Part shown: one piece after another, positions 53,612 to 61,772 of the stretch
Numbering within the stretch: the stretch's first letter is position 1
Layout of the letters: each line of letters starts with the position of its first letter
DNA from: Candidatus Binatus soli
GTDB taxonomy: Bacteria; Desulfobacterota; Binatia; Binatales; Binataceae
DNA length: 64,000 nucleotides
NCBI GenBank assembly: GCA_002479255.1
Contig: DLMJ01000016.1
Coordinates: 62,001 to 126,000, forward strand
Direction: 5' to 3'
Made by a program: the position numbers and the translations under genes
Notes under the pieces: generated by a model
The model's input: only the letters and a program-made list of their open reading frames with translations
Databases searched by the model: none
Told to the model about the DNA's origin: nothing

Positions 53612-54310
53612 CTACGCTCGTTTCAAGTCCTTGCCGGCGTTGATTCGAGCGTTAATCTGCGCCTTCATCGCCGCGACCACCGCGTCGATTGAAAGTTTCG
53701 TTGAATCGATCAGCATCGCATCGTCCGCGCGCTTGAGCGGCGCCAGCTCGCGCCCGCGGTCGCGGCGGTCGCGCTCGAGCAGCTGTTCGAGCACTTCAGG
53801 CTCCGTGATCGACGCGCCCTTGCCCTTGAGTTCTTCAAATCTGCGATGCGCTCGCGTCTTCACGTCCGCATCGAGAAAGAACTTGAACTCGGCGTCGGGA
53901 AAGATCGCCGTGCCGATATCGCGTCCTTCCATCACCACTGCCCCGTCCGCACCCGCCGCGCGCTGCAACTCGCGCATCCGCGCGCGCACCGCGCCGAGCG
54001 CCGAGAACCGCGACGCCAGGTCGCCGATTTCCGGCTCGCCTACCGACGCGCTCACGTCGCGGCCGTTGAGCATTATCTTGTCGCCATCGAACTTGATCTT
54101 TATCGCCACCAGCACCGGCCTGAGAAGCGCTTCGACGTTTGCGTCGTCCGGGCCGACTCCCGCCGCGCGCGCCGCTAAAGCGACCGCGCGATACATCGCG
54201 CCCGTGTTCAGGTACGAGAACCCAAGCTCGCGCGCGAGCGCGCGCGCCGCCACGGATTTTCCCGCTCCGACCGGCCCGTCGATCGCAATTATTGGCCGCT
54301 TCGGATTCAC
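53612..54310 (-). CDS. cmk: Cytidylate kinase
   Basis: A 232-residue (d)CMP kinase with the P-loop GPVGAGKS (residues 12-19), the nucleoside-binding YLNTGAMYRAVAL and MEGRDIGTAIFPDAEFKFFLDA. GTG start overlaps the tyrA stop by 4 bases (GTGA). Confidence 0.96.
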   Translation of the reverse strand: MNPKRPIIAIDGPVGAGKSVAARALARELGFSYLNTGAMYRAVALAARAAGVGPDDANVEALLRPVLVAIKIKFDGDKIMLNGRDVSASVGEPEIGDLASRFSALGAVRARMRELQRAAGADGAVVMEGRDIGTAIFPDAEFKFFLDADVKTRAHRRFEELKGKGASITEPEVLEQLLERDRRDRGRELAPLKRADDAMLIDSTKLSIDAVVAAMKAQINARINAGKDLKRA

Positions 54311-55170
54311 CTGATCTCTTCCCGCATCGCCCTGCCGCGATTGAAAATCTTCTCGACTCCTTCCATGTCGCCGGCCTCGACCAGAGCCTCAAACTCCGCG
54401 AACGTCCCGCCGTAGAGTTTCAGCGCCGCCGCGATCGCCTCGCGATTCGTCACAAAAATGTCGCGCCATACTTCCCACGACGACCCCGCCAGCCGCGTCG
54501 TATCGCGCAGTCCCCCCGCGCCGTATTCCGCCGCCAGCTTGTCCCCGACCTTCTCGCCCGCCAGCGAGGCCGCCAGCACGCTCGATACTATCTGCGGCAG
54601 ATGACTCGAGCGCGCAAGGATCTCGTCGTGCGTCCGAGCGTCCATCATCTCGACGCACGCGCCGGTCTCGTCCCATAGCTGCTCGATTTTTTCGATCGCC
54701 GCGGGCGTGCTCTTCGCCGACGGCGTGATTATCACGCGCCGGTCCCTGAACAGTGCCGGGTCCGCCGCCGCCGCGCCCGTCGTTTCCTTGCCGGCCACCG
54801 GATGCGCCGCGACGAGCGATCTCTTTCCCGTGATCAGCGGCTCCAGCTCGCGCACCACGTATCCCTTCACGCTGCCGACGTCGGTCACCACCGCGTCCGG
54901 CGCCGTGTGTTCGATCATTTTTTCCAGCGTCGATCGCATCGTCAGTATCGGCACCGCCAGCACGATCAGGTCCGCACCGCGCGCCGCCTCGACCGGGTCC
55001 CTGCTCGCGACGTCGATCATCCCGCGCTCGACCGCAACGTCCAGGTTCGCCTGCGTCCGTCCCAGCCCGACCACTTTGCCCACCAGGCCCGCGTGCCGCG
55101 CGATCGACGCGAGCGAGCCTCCAATCAGGCCCACTCCGCACACGGTCATTTGCCGAAATAGCTGCGCCAT
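54307..55170 (-). CDS. tyrA: Prephenate dehydrogenase
   Basis: A 287-residue prephenate (or arogenate) dehydrogenase with the NAD(P) motif GVGLIGGS (12-19), VTDVGSVKGYV, AAHPVAGKETTGA and HLPQIVSSVLA. It gives 4-hydroxyphenylpyruvate for tyrosine. The frame is open upstream to 55566, but the ATG at 55170 overlaps the preceding stop by 4 bases (ATGA) and begins at the Rossmann fold. Confidence 0.95.
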   Translation of the reverse strand: MAQLFRQMTVCGVGLIGGSLASIARHAGLVGKVVGLGRTQANLDVAVERGMIDVASRDPVEAARGADLIVLAVPILTMRSTLEKMIEHTAPDAVVTDVGSVKGYVVRELEPLITGKRSLVAAHPVAGKETTGAAAADPALFRDRRVIITPSAKSTPAAIEKIEQLWDETGACVEMMDARTHDEILARSSHLPQIVSSVLAASLAGEKVGDKLAAEYGAGGLRDTTRLAGSSWEVWRDIFVTNREAIAAALKLYGGTFAEFEALVEAGDMEGVEKIFNRGRAMREEIR

Positions 55171-55631
55171 CACGCTTGGACTCCGCCGCCCGGCGGCGCC
55201 GTCTTCGACATTTTGAGCCGGCTCAATTGCACCAGCAGGTTGGCGCTCGCGATCATCATAAGTGCGAGCACGGGAAGCATTACGTAATTCATGTTGAGAT
55301 TCGCGCCGCGAGCATCGGCGACGATCACGCCGAAGGCTCCCGCCATCACGATCACATACGCGAGCCTGAACCACGATAGCGCACTCATCACCCGCCCTTC
55401 GAATTGCCCGGGCCGGACCACCGCCGTCAGCCCGATAAGCGCGTACCCCGCCAGCGCGACGATCGGCGTCAGCAGCAGCCCGACGAATTTCGACCCGTAG
55501 CCGTCGATCTGCCCCGCGAGGCTCCAGTGGATCGGAATCCGCGCCGGCGCCGTCGGCCACGACCATATCGCGGCCGCGAACATGGCGACAATCAACGCAC
55601 GCGCGATCCAGTCTGGATTTAGATTCTTCAC
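55170..55631 (-). CDS. DUF1648-like membrane protein
   Basis: A 153-residue membrane protein with about four helices. The N-terminal helix is followed by PARIPIHWSLAGQIDGYGSKFVGLLLTP, which matches the DUF1648 pattern (IPxHWxxxGxxDxxGsK). The GTG start overlaps hisC and its stop overlaps tyrA, so it is translationally built into the aromatic amino-acid block. Role there unknown. Confidence 0.82.
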   Translation of the reverse strand: MKNLNPDWIARALIVAMFAAAIWSWPTAPARIPIHWSLAGQIDGYGSKFVGLLLTPIVALAGYALIGLTAVVRPGQFEGRVMSALSWFRLAYVIVMAGAFGVIVADARGANLNMNYVMLPVLALMMIASANLLVQLSRLKMSKTAPPGGGVQA

Positions 55632-56734
55632 GACTGCCCGCCCATCACTTCGCCGAGCGCCGCCACCAGCCGCCGATTCTCCTCCGGCAGCCCAACGCTG
55701 ATTCGCACGTGGCGCGGATACCCGTAACCATTCATCGCGCGCACGATCACGCCCTTGCGCAGCAGCTTTTCGTACACTGCGCGCCCGTCTCCCACCTCGA
55801 CCAGGAAGAAATTCGCGTGACTCGGCACGAACGGCGCCTTGAGCCGCCGAAACTCGCCCTCCAGGTAATCCATCCCCTCCGCGTTGACTTGCAGCGTTCT
55901 GGCGATATGCGCCCGGTCGTCCATCCCCGCGATCGCCGCCACCTGCGCAAGCGACGTCACGTTGAACGGCTGGCGCACGTTATGCAACATCTGGATCATG
56001 TCGGGCCGCGCCACCGCGTATCCGACCCGGATTCCCGCCAGCCCGAAAATTTTCGAGAACGTCCGGAGCGTGATTATCAGCCGGTGATCGTCGTGGTTCT
56101 CCATCGAGTCGGGATAATGCGGGTCGCGCACGAATTCGAAGTACGCCTCGTCGGCGACGATCACCACGTTTTCCGGAACGCGCTCCAAAAACCGCTTCCA
56201 TTCCGCGCGCCGGTAAATCGTGCCGGTCGGATTGTTCGGATTGCCGAGAAAAACTATTCGCGTGTTGCCGTCGATCGCCGCCGCCATCGCCTCGAGGTCG
56301 TGCGAGAATCCGTCGATGGTCCTGGCCACGCGATGCGCCCCGCCGGCGGCCGCCGTCGCCAGCGGATAAATAGCGAACGAATGCTCCGAGTAAACCGAGT
56401 TCAGTCCCGGCCGCAGATAAAGAAACGCGAGCAGGTTGAGCACCTCGACCGATCCCGACGCCGCGAATACCCGCTCCACTCCAATCTTGTGATACGCCGC
56501 GATTTTGCGCCGCAGCTCGTAGCTCGCGCCGTCGGGATAGCGATTCAGCTCCGGCAGCGCCGCCTTGATCGCCTCTATCGCGCGCGGCGACGGCCCCAGC
56601 GGATTCTCGTTCGACGCCAGCTTTACCGGATCGTCGATTCCGAGTTCGCGTTGCAGCTCCTCAATCGGCTTGCCCGGCTCGTAAGGAGCAAGCGCGGCGA
56701 CCGATGGATGTACGAGATCTTGAGCTTTTATCAA
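55628..56734 (-). CDS. hisC: Histidinol-phosphate/aromatic aminotransferase
   Basis: A 368-residue PLP aminotransferase of class I/II, HisC type. LASNENPLGPSP (39-50), VFLGNPNNPTGT (161-172), VIVADEAYFEF and K228 in RTFSKIFGLAGIRVGY (Schiff-base Lys) are present. In this cluster, between pheA and tyrA, it may serve as the aromatic aminotransferase. A TTG at 56734 is the best start, but no ribosome-binding site is seen. Confidence 0.92.
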   Translation of the reverse strand: MIKAQDLVHPSVAALAPYEPGKPIEELQRELGIDDPVKLASNENPLGPSPRAIEAIKAALPELNRYPDGASYELRRKIAAYHKIGVERVFAASGSVEVLNLLAFLYLRPGLNSVYSEHSFAIYPLATAAAGGAHRVARTIDGFSHDLEAMAAAIDGNTRIVFLGNPNNPTGTIYRRAEWKRFLERVPENVVIVADEAYFEFVRDPHYPDSMENHDDHRLIITLRTFSKIFGLAGIRVGYAVARPDMIQMLHNVRQPFNVTSLAQVAAIAGMDDRAHIARTLQVNAEGMDYLEGEFRRLKAPFVPSHANFFLVEVGDGRAVYEKLLRKGVIVRAMNGYGYPRHVRISVGLPEENRRLVAALGEVMGGQS

Positions 56735-56800
56735 AGTAGGTGAACGGCGGTGAAAAGATTGGAAAGTGAAAAAGTAAAAGCGCTTTCCCGGCTGCCCGGC

Positions 56801-57940
56801 TCAGGCAGCGGCCGACCTGCCTTCAGGATACGATCCTAAGACCTTCAAGAATAGGGCCTTGCGCTCCAGCGACTTGATCGCGCGGGCCAGCTTGGGGTCG
56901 TCACGATGCCCCATGACGTCAACGAAGAACAGGTACTCCCACGGCCGCGCCCGGATCGGACGCGATTCGATCTTCGATATATTGATCGCGTTGCGCGCAA
57001 ACAGGTTCAGCGCCTGGTTGAGCGTGCCCACCCGGTCCGCAACCGCGAACAGCAGCGTCGTCTTGTCCGCACGCCCCGGCCCCGACCGCTCCACCGGCCG
57101 CGTCCCCATCACGATAAATCGCGTCATGTTGGTCGCAAGGTCCTGCACGTTCGACGCAATCGTCCTGAGCCCGTACGCCTCGCCCGCCGCCGCCGACGCG
57201 ATCGCCGCGAGCGACCCGTCAGCCGCCGCGCGCTGGGCCGCCAGCCCGTTCGACGCGACCGCCTCGGTCTCGCAATTGGGGAAATTCGCGCTCAGGTAGC
57301 CGCGGCACTGCGCGAGCAACTGCTGATGCGCAATTATCCTGGTTACTGCTTCGCGCTTGCCGCTGAGCGACATTATTGAGGGCCGCACCGGCAGCAGGAT
57401 TTCGCCGATTATCACCAGCGCCGTGTCGATCAGCAGATCGAGCGTCAGCGTCACCGATCCTTCGGTCGAGTTCTCCACCGGCACCACGCCGAAATCCGCG
57501 CGTCCGTTCTCGATCGCCTGGAACACCGCCGCGAACGACTCCAGCGGCATCAGCTCCACGCTCGATCCAAACCGCATCCGCGCCGCCTCGTGCGAGTAGG
57601 TATGCTCCGGGCCGAGGAAGGCCACCCGCGGCTCGTGCTCGAGCGCGCGGCAGGCCGAAATTATCTCGACATAAATTCGCTTGACCTGCTCGTCGGTGAG
57701 CGGCCCCTGGTTTTCGGCGATCATCTTTTCGATAATCGCGAGCTCGCGCACCGGCTGATAAACCTCGCCGCCGTTATTGTGCTTGAGCCGGCCGATCTCC
57801 ACCGCGAGGCTGGCCCGCAACGACACCAGCCGCAGGATCTTGAGGTTTATCTCGTCCATCCGCGCGCGCAGAGTCTCTATGGACGGCGGCTCCGCGGCGG
57901 CGCCGGCCGCGGTCGGCTTCCTGGCTGTCCGTGACGACAT
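56801..57940 (-). CDS. pheA: Bifunctional chorismate mutase/prephenate dehydratase
   Basis: A 379-residue P-protein. A chorismate mutase domain (about 20-105) has IETLRARMDEINLKILRLVSLRASLAVEIGRLK; the prephenate dehydratase domain (about 108-290) has VAFLGPEHTYSHEAA, VPVENSTEGSV and the catalytic NMTRFIVMG. The ACT domain (about 300-370) has IESRP for Phe control. It heads the aromatic block. Confidence 0.96.
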   Translation of the reverse strand: MSSRTARKPTAAGAAAEPPSIETLRARMDEINLKILRLVSLRASLAVEIGRLKHNNGGEVYQPVRELAIIEKMIAENQGPLTDEQVKRIYVEIISACRALEHEPRVAFLGPEHTYSHEAARMRFGSSVELMPLESFAAVFQAIENGRADFGVVPVENSTEGSVTLTLDLLIDTALVIIGEILLPVRPSIMSLSGKREAVTRIIAHQQLLAQCRGYLSANFPNCETEAVASNGLAAQRAAADGSLAAIASAAAGEAYGLRTIASNVQDLATNMTRFIVMGTRPVERSGPGRADKTTLLFAVADRVGTLNQALNLFARNAINISKIESRPIRARPWEYLFFVDVMGHRDDPKLARAIKSLERKALFLKVLGSYPEGRSAAA

Positions 57941-57980
57941 CGAACCAGAATGGCTACCCTACTGCCCGCCCCTTTTCAAC

Positions 57981-58097
57981 GCACAGGGGTGACCCCTGCA
58001 CCCAGTGTTAAGGCCGCCCGCCGTTGGCGGGCGCGGCCCCTGCCAACGGCTTAATACTGCGCTGCCGTCGCCACGGCCAGGGGTCACCCCTGCCGCG
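57981..58097. repeat. Dispersed palindromic repeat, copy 4
   Basis: Two outward-facing CAGGGGTGACCCCTG palindromes (one near 57983 and one near 58078) flank CCGTTGGCGGGCGCGG and TTAATACTGCGCTGCC. It occupies the space upstream of pheA and ahead of the TIR gene. Confidence 0.8.
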
Positions 58098-58129
58098 CGA
58101 TTCAGGATTCCGCGTCCGCATTCTTTACC

Positions 58130-58159
58130 TGCCTCGCCCTGACAGGGAGAGGCCGACGC
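58130..58159. repeat. 30-bp direct repeat, left copy
   Basis: TGCCTCGCCCTGACAG is followed by GGAGAGGCCGACGC. It matches the right copy at 60049-60078 at 29 of 30 positions; the pair brackets the TIR / prephenate dehydratase / secreted-protein segment. Confidence 0.75.
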
Positions 58160-58174
58160 CGCCCGGGGGGTTCC

Positions 58175-58582
58175 ATGGCCGATCATCCTATCTTCATCTC
58201 ATACGCGCGCAAGACGAGCCGAGTCTATGCCGAGGCGTTGCACGGGGAACTCTACGGGGCCGGTGTGCCAGCCTTTTTGGATCTGAATGACATTGAACCC
58301 CTCGATCAATTTCCCACCGAAATTGCCGAGGCGCTGCTAGCCGCGAATGTTGTGGTCGTCTTTGCCGACGAGACCTATTTCACGCGGCGCTACTGTGTGA
58401 GCGAATTCGATGCGGCACTGGCTCCCCGCGCGCTCGTTCGCGGCAACGCCCCGCCCGAAGAGGAGGACAAAGCGCTTTTGCACCTCGTGATAGCGCTACC
58501 AGAAATTATGACGTGTAGCTGGGATGAATCGGATATGTCCCGACAACCCGGATATACCGTGATACCTTGCCAGCGGAAGTAA
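58175..58582 (+). pseudogene. TIR-domain protein, cut off at its 3' end
   Basis: A 135-residue frame that starts with HPIFISYARKTSRVYAEALHGELYGAGVPAFLDL, a TIR domain. RYCVSEFDAAL holds the expected catalytic Glu of TIR NADases. From about residue 111 (LPEI) on, the frame runs through the 3' end of a convergent gene (stop at 58506), so the tail (WDESDMSRQPGYTVIPCQRK) is antisense of another gene. The TIR core might be intact, but any effector or sensor domain has been lost. Confidence 0.65.
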
Positions 58583-59333
58583 GTGCCCGTTTTATAGTCG
58601 GATCGTTCACGGTGCCCGCAATGTCCACAAAAAAAACATACGTGTTCGGATGCCCGGCAACTGGACGAGACACGATCCTTGTGAGGTTGACGCCCGCCTT
58701 GGAGAACGGTTCTAAAAACGCGACCAGGCTACCAGGGGCGTTGCGCAGTGATGCAACAATACTTGTTTTTTTGCACAATCGCGGATCGACTGTCTTATGC
58801 CCCAACGAGAAGAATTGAGTGACGTTAGGTACATCTTCGGTTACTGGAAAATGCAGGATATCCAAATTGTACACATGCGCAGCATCGCGCGTCCCGAGGG
58901 CGGCGGCATTATTCTCGGATGAGGCAAGCTTTGCGGCTTCTGCTGTGCTTTTTGTTTCTCGACGCTCCACATCCGGGAAGTTTTCCTTGATCCATCCGTC
59001 GCAGTGATGAAAAGGCGCGAAGTGAGAATACAAAACCCGAACGCTCTCTCGTTTGTGGCCGAGCAGGGCAAGCCTGACCTTAATCGACAACTCCTCCTGA
59101 ATGGACAGAGTGCACGACCGATCTATGAGGTGATCAACGGTCTCGTAAATCGTTCCTCCGGAAGAGTTCTCAATGGGGACAATTCCCTTTCGCCCAGGAT
59201 CAGCTTGGACGTATCGGAACACATCATCGATCGAGTTTTGAGGAATCAGGGTCCGTCCTCGGTAACGTTTTTCGGCCACCAAATGAGCGAACGTCCCTTG
59301 AGGACCAAGATAGGCGATTTCAGTTGTGAGCAT
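58506..59333 (-). CDS. Second prephenate dehydratase (monofunctional, ACT domain)
   Basis: A 275-residue PDT-ACT protein with no chorismate mutase. It has IAYLGPQGTFAH, VPIENSSGGTIYETVDHLI and an ACT domain from about 190 (VSRPVAG in place of ESRP). The catalytic triad TRF is TQF here (NVTQFFSLG), so activity or specificity may differ from pheA. GC is near 50 percent. The start is taken at ATG 59333, 4 bases after the stop of the secreted-protein gene; ATG 59363 is an alternative that overlaps it. Probably acquired with its neighbour. Confidence 0.78.
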   Translation of the reverse strand: MLTTEIAYLGPQGTFAHLVAEKRYRGRTLIPQNSIDDVFRYVQADPGRKGIVPIENSSGGTIYETVDHLIDRSCTLSIQEELSIKVRLALLGHKRESVRVLYSHFAPFHHCDGWIKENFPDVERRETKSTAEAAKLASSENNAAALGTRDAAHVYNLDILHFPVTEDVPNVTQFFSLGHKTVDPRLCKKTSIVASLRNAPGSLVAFLEPFSKAGVNLTRIVSRPVAGHPNTYVFFVDIAGTVNDPTIKRALTSAGKVSRYIRVVGTYPIHPSYTS

Positions 59334-59337
59334 AATT

Positions 59338-59709
59338 TTATGACGTAAGGGTTGAAGGTCCATACCCTCCGTTGGCGTTGCTGAAATAATTCTGCGGGCA
59401 TCCGCAGCAGGCCTGCATCGCCTGCTCGGTATTGAAGACGTAGATCATCGCGCAAGTTTCGCCCGCTATCGCGTAGGGGGCCGTGGCCGTTGGATCTCCC
59501 TCGAGGGGAGCAATGATATTGACGTAGGCCTGTCCGCCGGTGGTGTTGGCGTTGCTGAAATAATTCTGCAACTCCGTCCCGGCCTCTTCGGACTCTGCCG
59601 CCGCCATGCCTGACCACGCGAACGTCGCGATGGCTGCGGCCAGCAGAATCATCGTGCTTGTGCTCAGAACTCTCTTACCTAAAACCGCAGGGGCGCGTAC
59701 ACGCTCCAT
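59338..59709 (-). CDS. Small secreted protein with two QNYFSNAN repeats
   Basis: A 123-residue protein with a signal peptide (about 10-38, TMILLAAAIATFAWSGMAAA) and a mature region bearing QNYFSNAN at 48-55 and 106-113. A cysteine group CCGC lies just before the second. The two copies share an identical 25-base DNA repeat. No family recognised. AAGGA lies 11 bases before the ATG. It sits 4 bases before the second PDT gene, so it is co-transcribed with it. Confidence 0.75.
   Translation of the reverse strand: MERVRAPAVLGKRVLSTSTMILLAAAIATFAWSGMAAAESEEAGTELQNYFSNANTTGGQAYVNIIAPLEGDPTATAPYAIAGETCAMIYVFNTEQAMQACCGCPQNYFSNANGGYGPSTLTS
59371..59395. repeat. 25-bp direct repeat, copy A
   Basis: Identical to 59545-59569, offset by 174 bases (58 codons); both encode QNYFSNAN in the small secreted protein. 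Confidence 0.8.
59545..59569. repeat. 25-bp direct repeat, copy B
   Basis: Identical to 59371-59395 at all 25 positions. This is the upstream copy in gene order. Confidence 0.8.
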
Positions 59710-59791
59710 GATGGAATTTCCTTCCTAGTCTGGCTGAAAGCGGCGTAACCGTTAGTACCCGTCACCGGCGTTATAGTGACGTTGGCGCAAC

Positions 59792-59819
59792 ATATCATAA
59801 ATACCGTTGGCGGTGTCAA
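59792..59819 (-). promoter_or_regulatory. Putative sigma-70 promoter for the secreted protein/PDT operon
   Basis: On the minus strand TTGACA (59814-59819) is followed after 16 bases by TGATAT (59792-59797). It lies about 85 bases upstream of the ATG at 59709 and is followed by the CGTCAC/GTGACG inverted repeat. Confidence 0.5.
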
Positions 59820-60048
59820 GCCAACCCAATCTCTGATTTTAGCGGTTTCCAAGCGTGCCTGCCACCCAGCGTGCCAGCGCTGGCACAACCCTACCAGAAT
59901 GGTAGCAGGATCGACACAGGCAGTAGTCTAACGGGCATTAGACACATTCTCTCCTCGACGTAGCGCTGGTGGATTTTGGCCCAGTCTGTGACATCACGTA
60001 AGGCTGAACTGCTCGGCCCTGAACTTTGCTGGCTATTCTGTGAATTCT

Positions 60049-60078
60049 TGCCTCGCCCTGACAGCGAGAGGCCGACGC
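60049..60078. repeat. 30-bp direct repeat, right copy
   Basis: Same as the left copy at 58130-58159 but for one base (C for G at position 17). Confidence 0.75.
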
Positions 60079-60267
60079 GAGTCGTCGAGCGTCGGGTGAG
60101 GGTCCGAATTCCAAGTTCCTCTCGCGTCCCATCCCTCCTCGCCGTCATCCCGCGCGAAGCCGAGGACCCCCACTTTTTACCTCTCCCGTAACTGAACGGG
60201 CGAGGTATCTCGGACGGAGAACAACCTCTTCCCCCTTACCCTTCTAACAGGGCGAAGCCCGCATCTT

Positions 60268-60292
60268 CACTTTTCACTTTTCACTTTTCACT
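60268..60292. repeat. Short tandem repeat, period 7
   Basis: TCACTTT occurs three and a half times head to tail, just before the palindromic repeat copy 5. Related GAAAGTGAAA strings occur near 10543 and 56762 in other intergenic gaps. Confidence 0.65.
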
Positions 60293-60381
60293 GGGTGCAG
60301 GGCTCACCCGCGCCCGCGGCAGGGGCCGCGCGCGACAACGGAGCGCGGTCTTAACATTGGGCGCAGGGGTCACCCCTGCCT
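60291..60381. repeat. Dispersed palindromic repeat, copy 5
   Basis: CTGGGTGCAGGGCTCACCC, CGACAACGGAGCGCGG, TTAACATTGGGCGCAG and AGGGGTCACCCCT occur in the same order as copy 1. It lies upstream of the cysteine-rich lipoprotein. Confidence 0.8.
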
Positions 60382-60416
60382 TGACTCGTAGTTGCCGATT
60401 GCAAACTATCTGATGC

Positions 60417-61643
60417 ATGAAACGTTATTCCCCAGCTCTTCTCCTTGTACTTGTGATGATCCCGGCGGCGGGATGCAACGGCAGCGGAGGATCGCAGGCA
60501 ACGCCGGCAACGGCACCGGGAATCGTTCACTTTGTCCCCAATTCGCATGCGTTCTGGAGCAACCCCTCCAACTGGACGACCAGCTTCGGCCCCGCCTACG
60601 CCGACATCACTCTGGCGTCGAGCAATTTCGTGCCGTGCAGAGGGGGACCCTTCGCGCTCTGCTATTACTCGGGACCAAGCTCCGGTTCCGAAGACCTGTC
60701 CTGCACATTGACCGCCGACGGCAACTACGCCAACTGCCAATGCTTCGACATTCCCTACGGCGTGTACTTCGTGGACATCAACGCCATCCTGAACCACGCG
60801 GTATATGAGAACACCATCGCTCAATGCGGCGCCGACGGCAGCCTCTGCGCGACGCTCAACTCGGCCCCGGTATGCGCGAACGTCAATCAGGGGAATTTGA
60901 TTCCCGGGTCGAGCATATACTCCACCTTCAGCTTCGATTGTGTCCCCGAGAACGGAATCGGCCAGACCAATTGCTCGAATGCGCCGTACGCCGGATGCAT
61001 GACGGCGCCGTGTTTCACAACTGGCCAGGCGGGGATTGTCAAATGCTCTTGTCCGGTCTTCAACGGTCCTTATCAGGTCGGCCAGAATGACCAGGCGTGC
61101 ACGCTCGGCGATGACCTCGTATGGTCGGCCGCTTATGCGCCCGCCGCGACGCCAACGGCCACGCCCGTCACGCCCGCCCTCGCCGCGGATGCGCGCGATG
61201 CTGCTCCTGCCGCCGTTCCCAGTCCGGGAGCATGCCTGCCGGACGCGCCCGGCGGACTCGGATGCCCGCTGTATGTGCCCGGCGTCACGATACTGCCGCC
61301 CGACAGCGGCGTTGACTGCGCCAAGGTCTGCGACGAGTACCACAGTTGCCTGCAACCGAAAGGGGCTCAGGCGGGTTTCACCTGCGACGCCACGCTATGC
61401 ACTGACGAATGCAACGACAGGGACTTGGTGAGCACCGCATGCTCGGGGCTGGCGGGATGCGACATTTCGGAAATAGTCAAAGCCGAAACTGCCGCTCAAT
61501 GTAGTTGCTGCGCGAGCCAGCTATGCGAATGCGACCCGAGCGCGAAGACCAATAAGGCGATCTTTGCACTGGACCAACAGCAGCGCGATCGCGGCATCAA
61601 GCCCCAATGCGACATCAACGGAACCCTCTGCGGCTCCCAGTAG
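60417..61643 (+). CDS. Cysteine-rich lipoprotein, hypothetical
   Basis: A 408-residue protein with a lipobox (IPAAGC, lipid Cys at 20) and 32 further cysteines. The first half (30-250) has many CxC and short Cys-spaced loops. A Pro/Ala/Thr linker (about 243-282) precedes a second Cys-rich region ending near CASQLCECD. Even Cys number and export fit a disulfide-rich extracellular or surface protein. No family recognised. Confidence 0.75.
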   Translation: MKRYSPALLLVLVMIPAAGCNGSGGSQATPATAPGIVHFVPNSHAFWSNPSNWTTSFGPAYADITLASSNFVPCRGGPFALCYYSGPSSGSEDLSCTLTADGNYANCQCFDIPYGVYFVDINAILNHAVYENTIAQCGADGSLCATLNSAPVCANVNQGNLIPGSSIYSTFSFDCVPENGIGQTNCSNAPYAGCMTAPCFTTGQAGIVKCSCPVFNGPYQVGQNDQACTLGDDLVWSAAYAPAATPTATPVTPALAADARDAAPAAVPSPGACLPDAPGGLGCPLYVPGVTILPPDSGVDCAKVCDEYHSCLQPKGAQAGFTCDATLCTDECNDRDLVSTACSGLAGCDISEIVKAETAAQCSCCASQLCECDPSAKTNKAIFALDQQQRDRGIKPQCDINGTLCGSQ

Positions 61644-61772
61644 CTCGCGCCGTTTCTGAGTCGATGCGGCCCCGCCTTGAGCGCGTTGCTTCACGGCGCG
61701 ATATGAGAGAATCTAATACCTGATGCACCGATATATTAGCCGGAACATGTTAAAGACAGAAAAGGACAAACA

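Larger units (their letters stand above)
59710..60416. other. Intergenic region with promoter-like site, palindromes and repeats
   Basis: About 700 bases with no convincing gene. It holds a minus-strand promoter (59792-59819), the inverted repeat CGTCAC/GTGACG (59760-59781), the perfect palindrome GTGCCAGCGCTGGCAC (59871-59886), a 30-bp direct repeat (60049-60078), TCACTTT tandem repeats (60268-60292) and a palindromic repeat copy (60291-60381). Confidence 0.7.
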
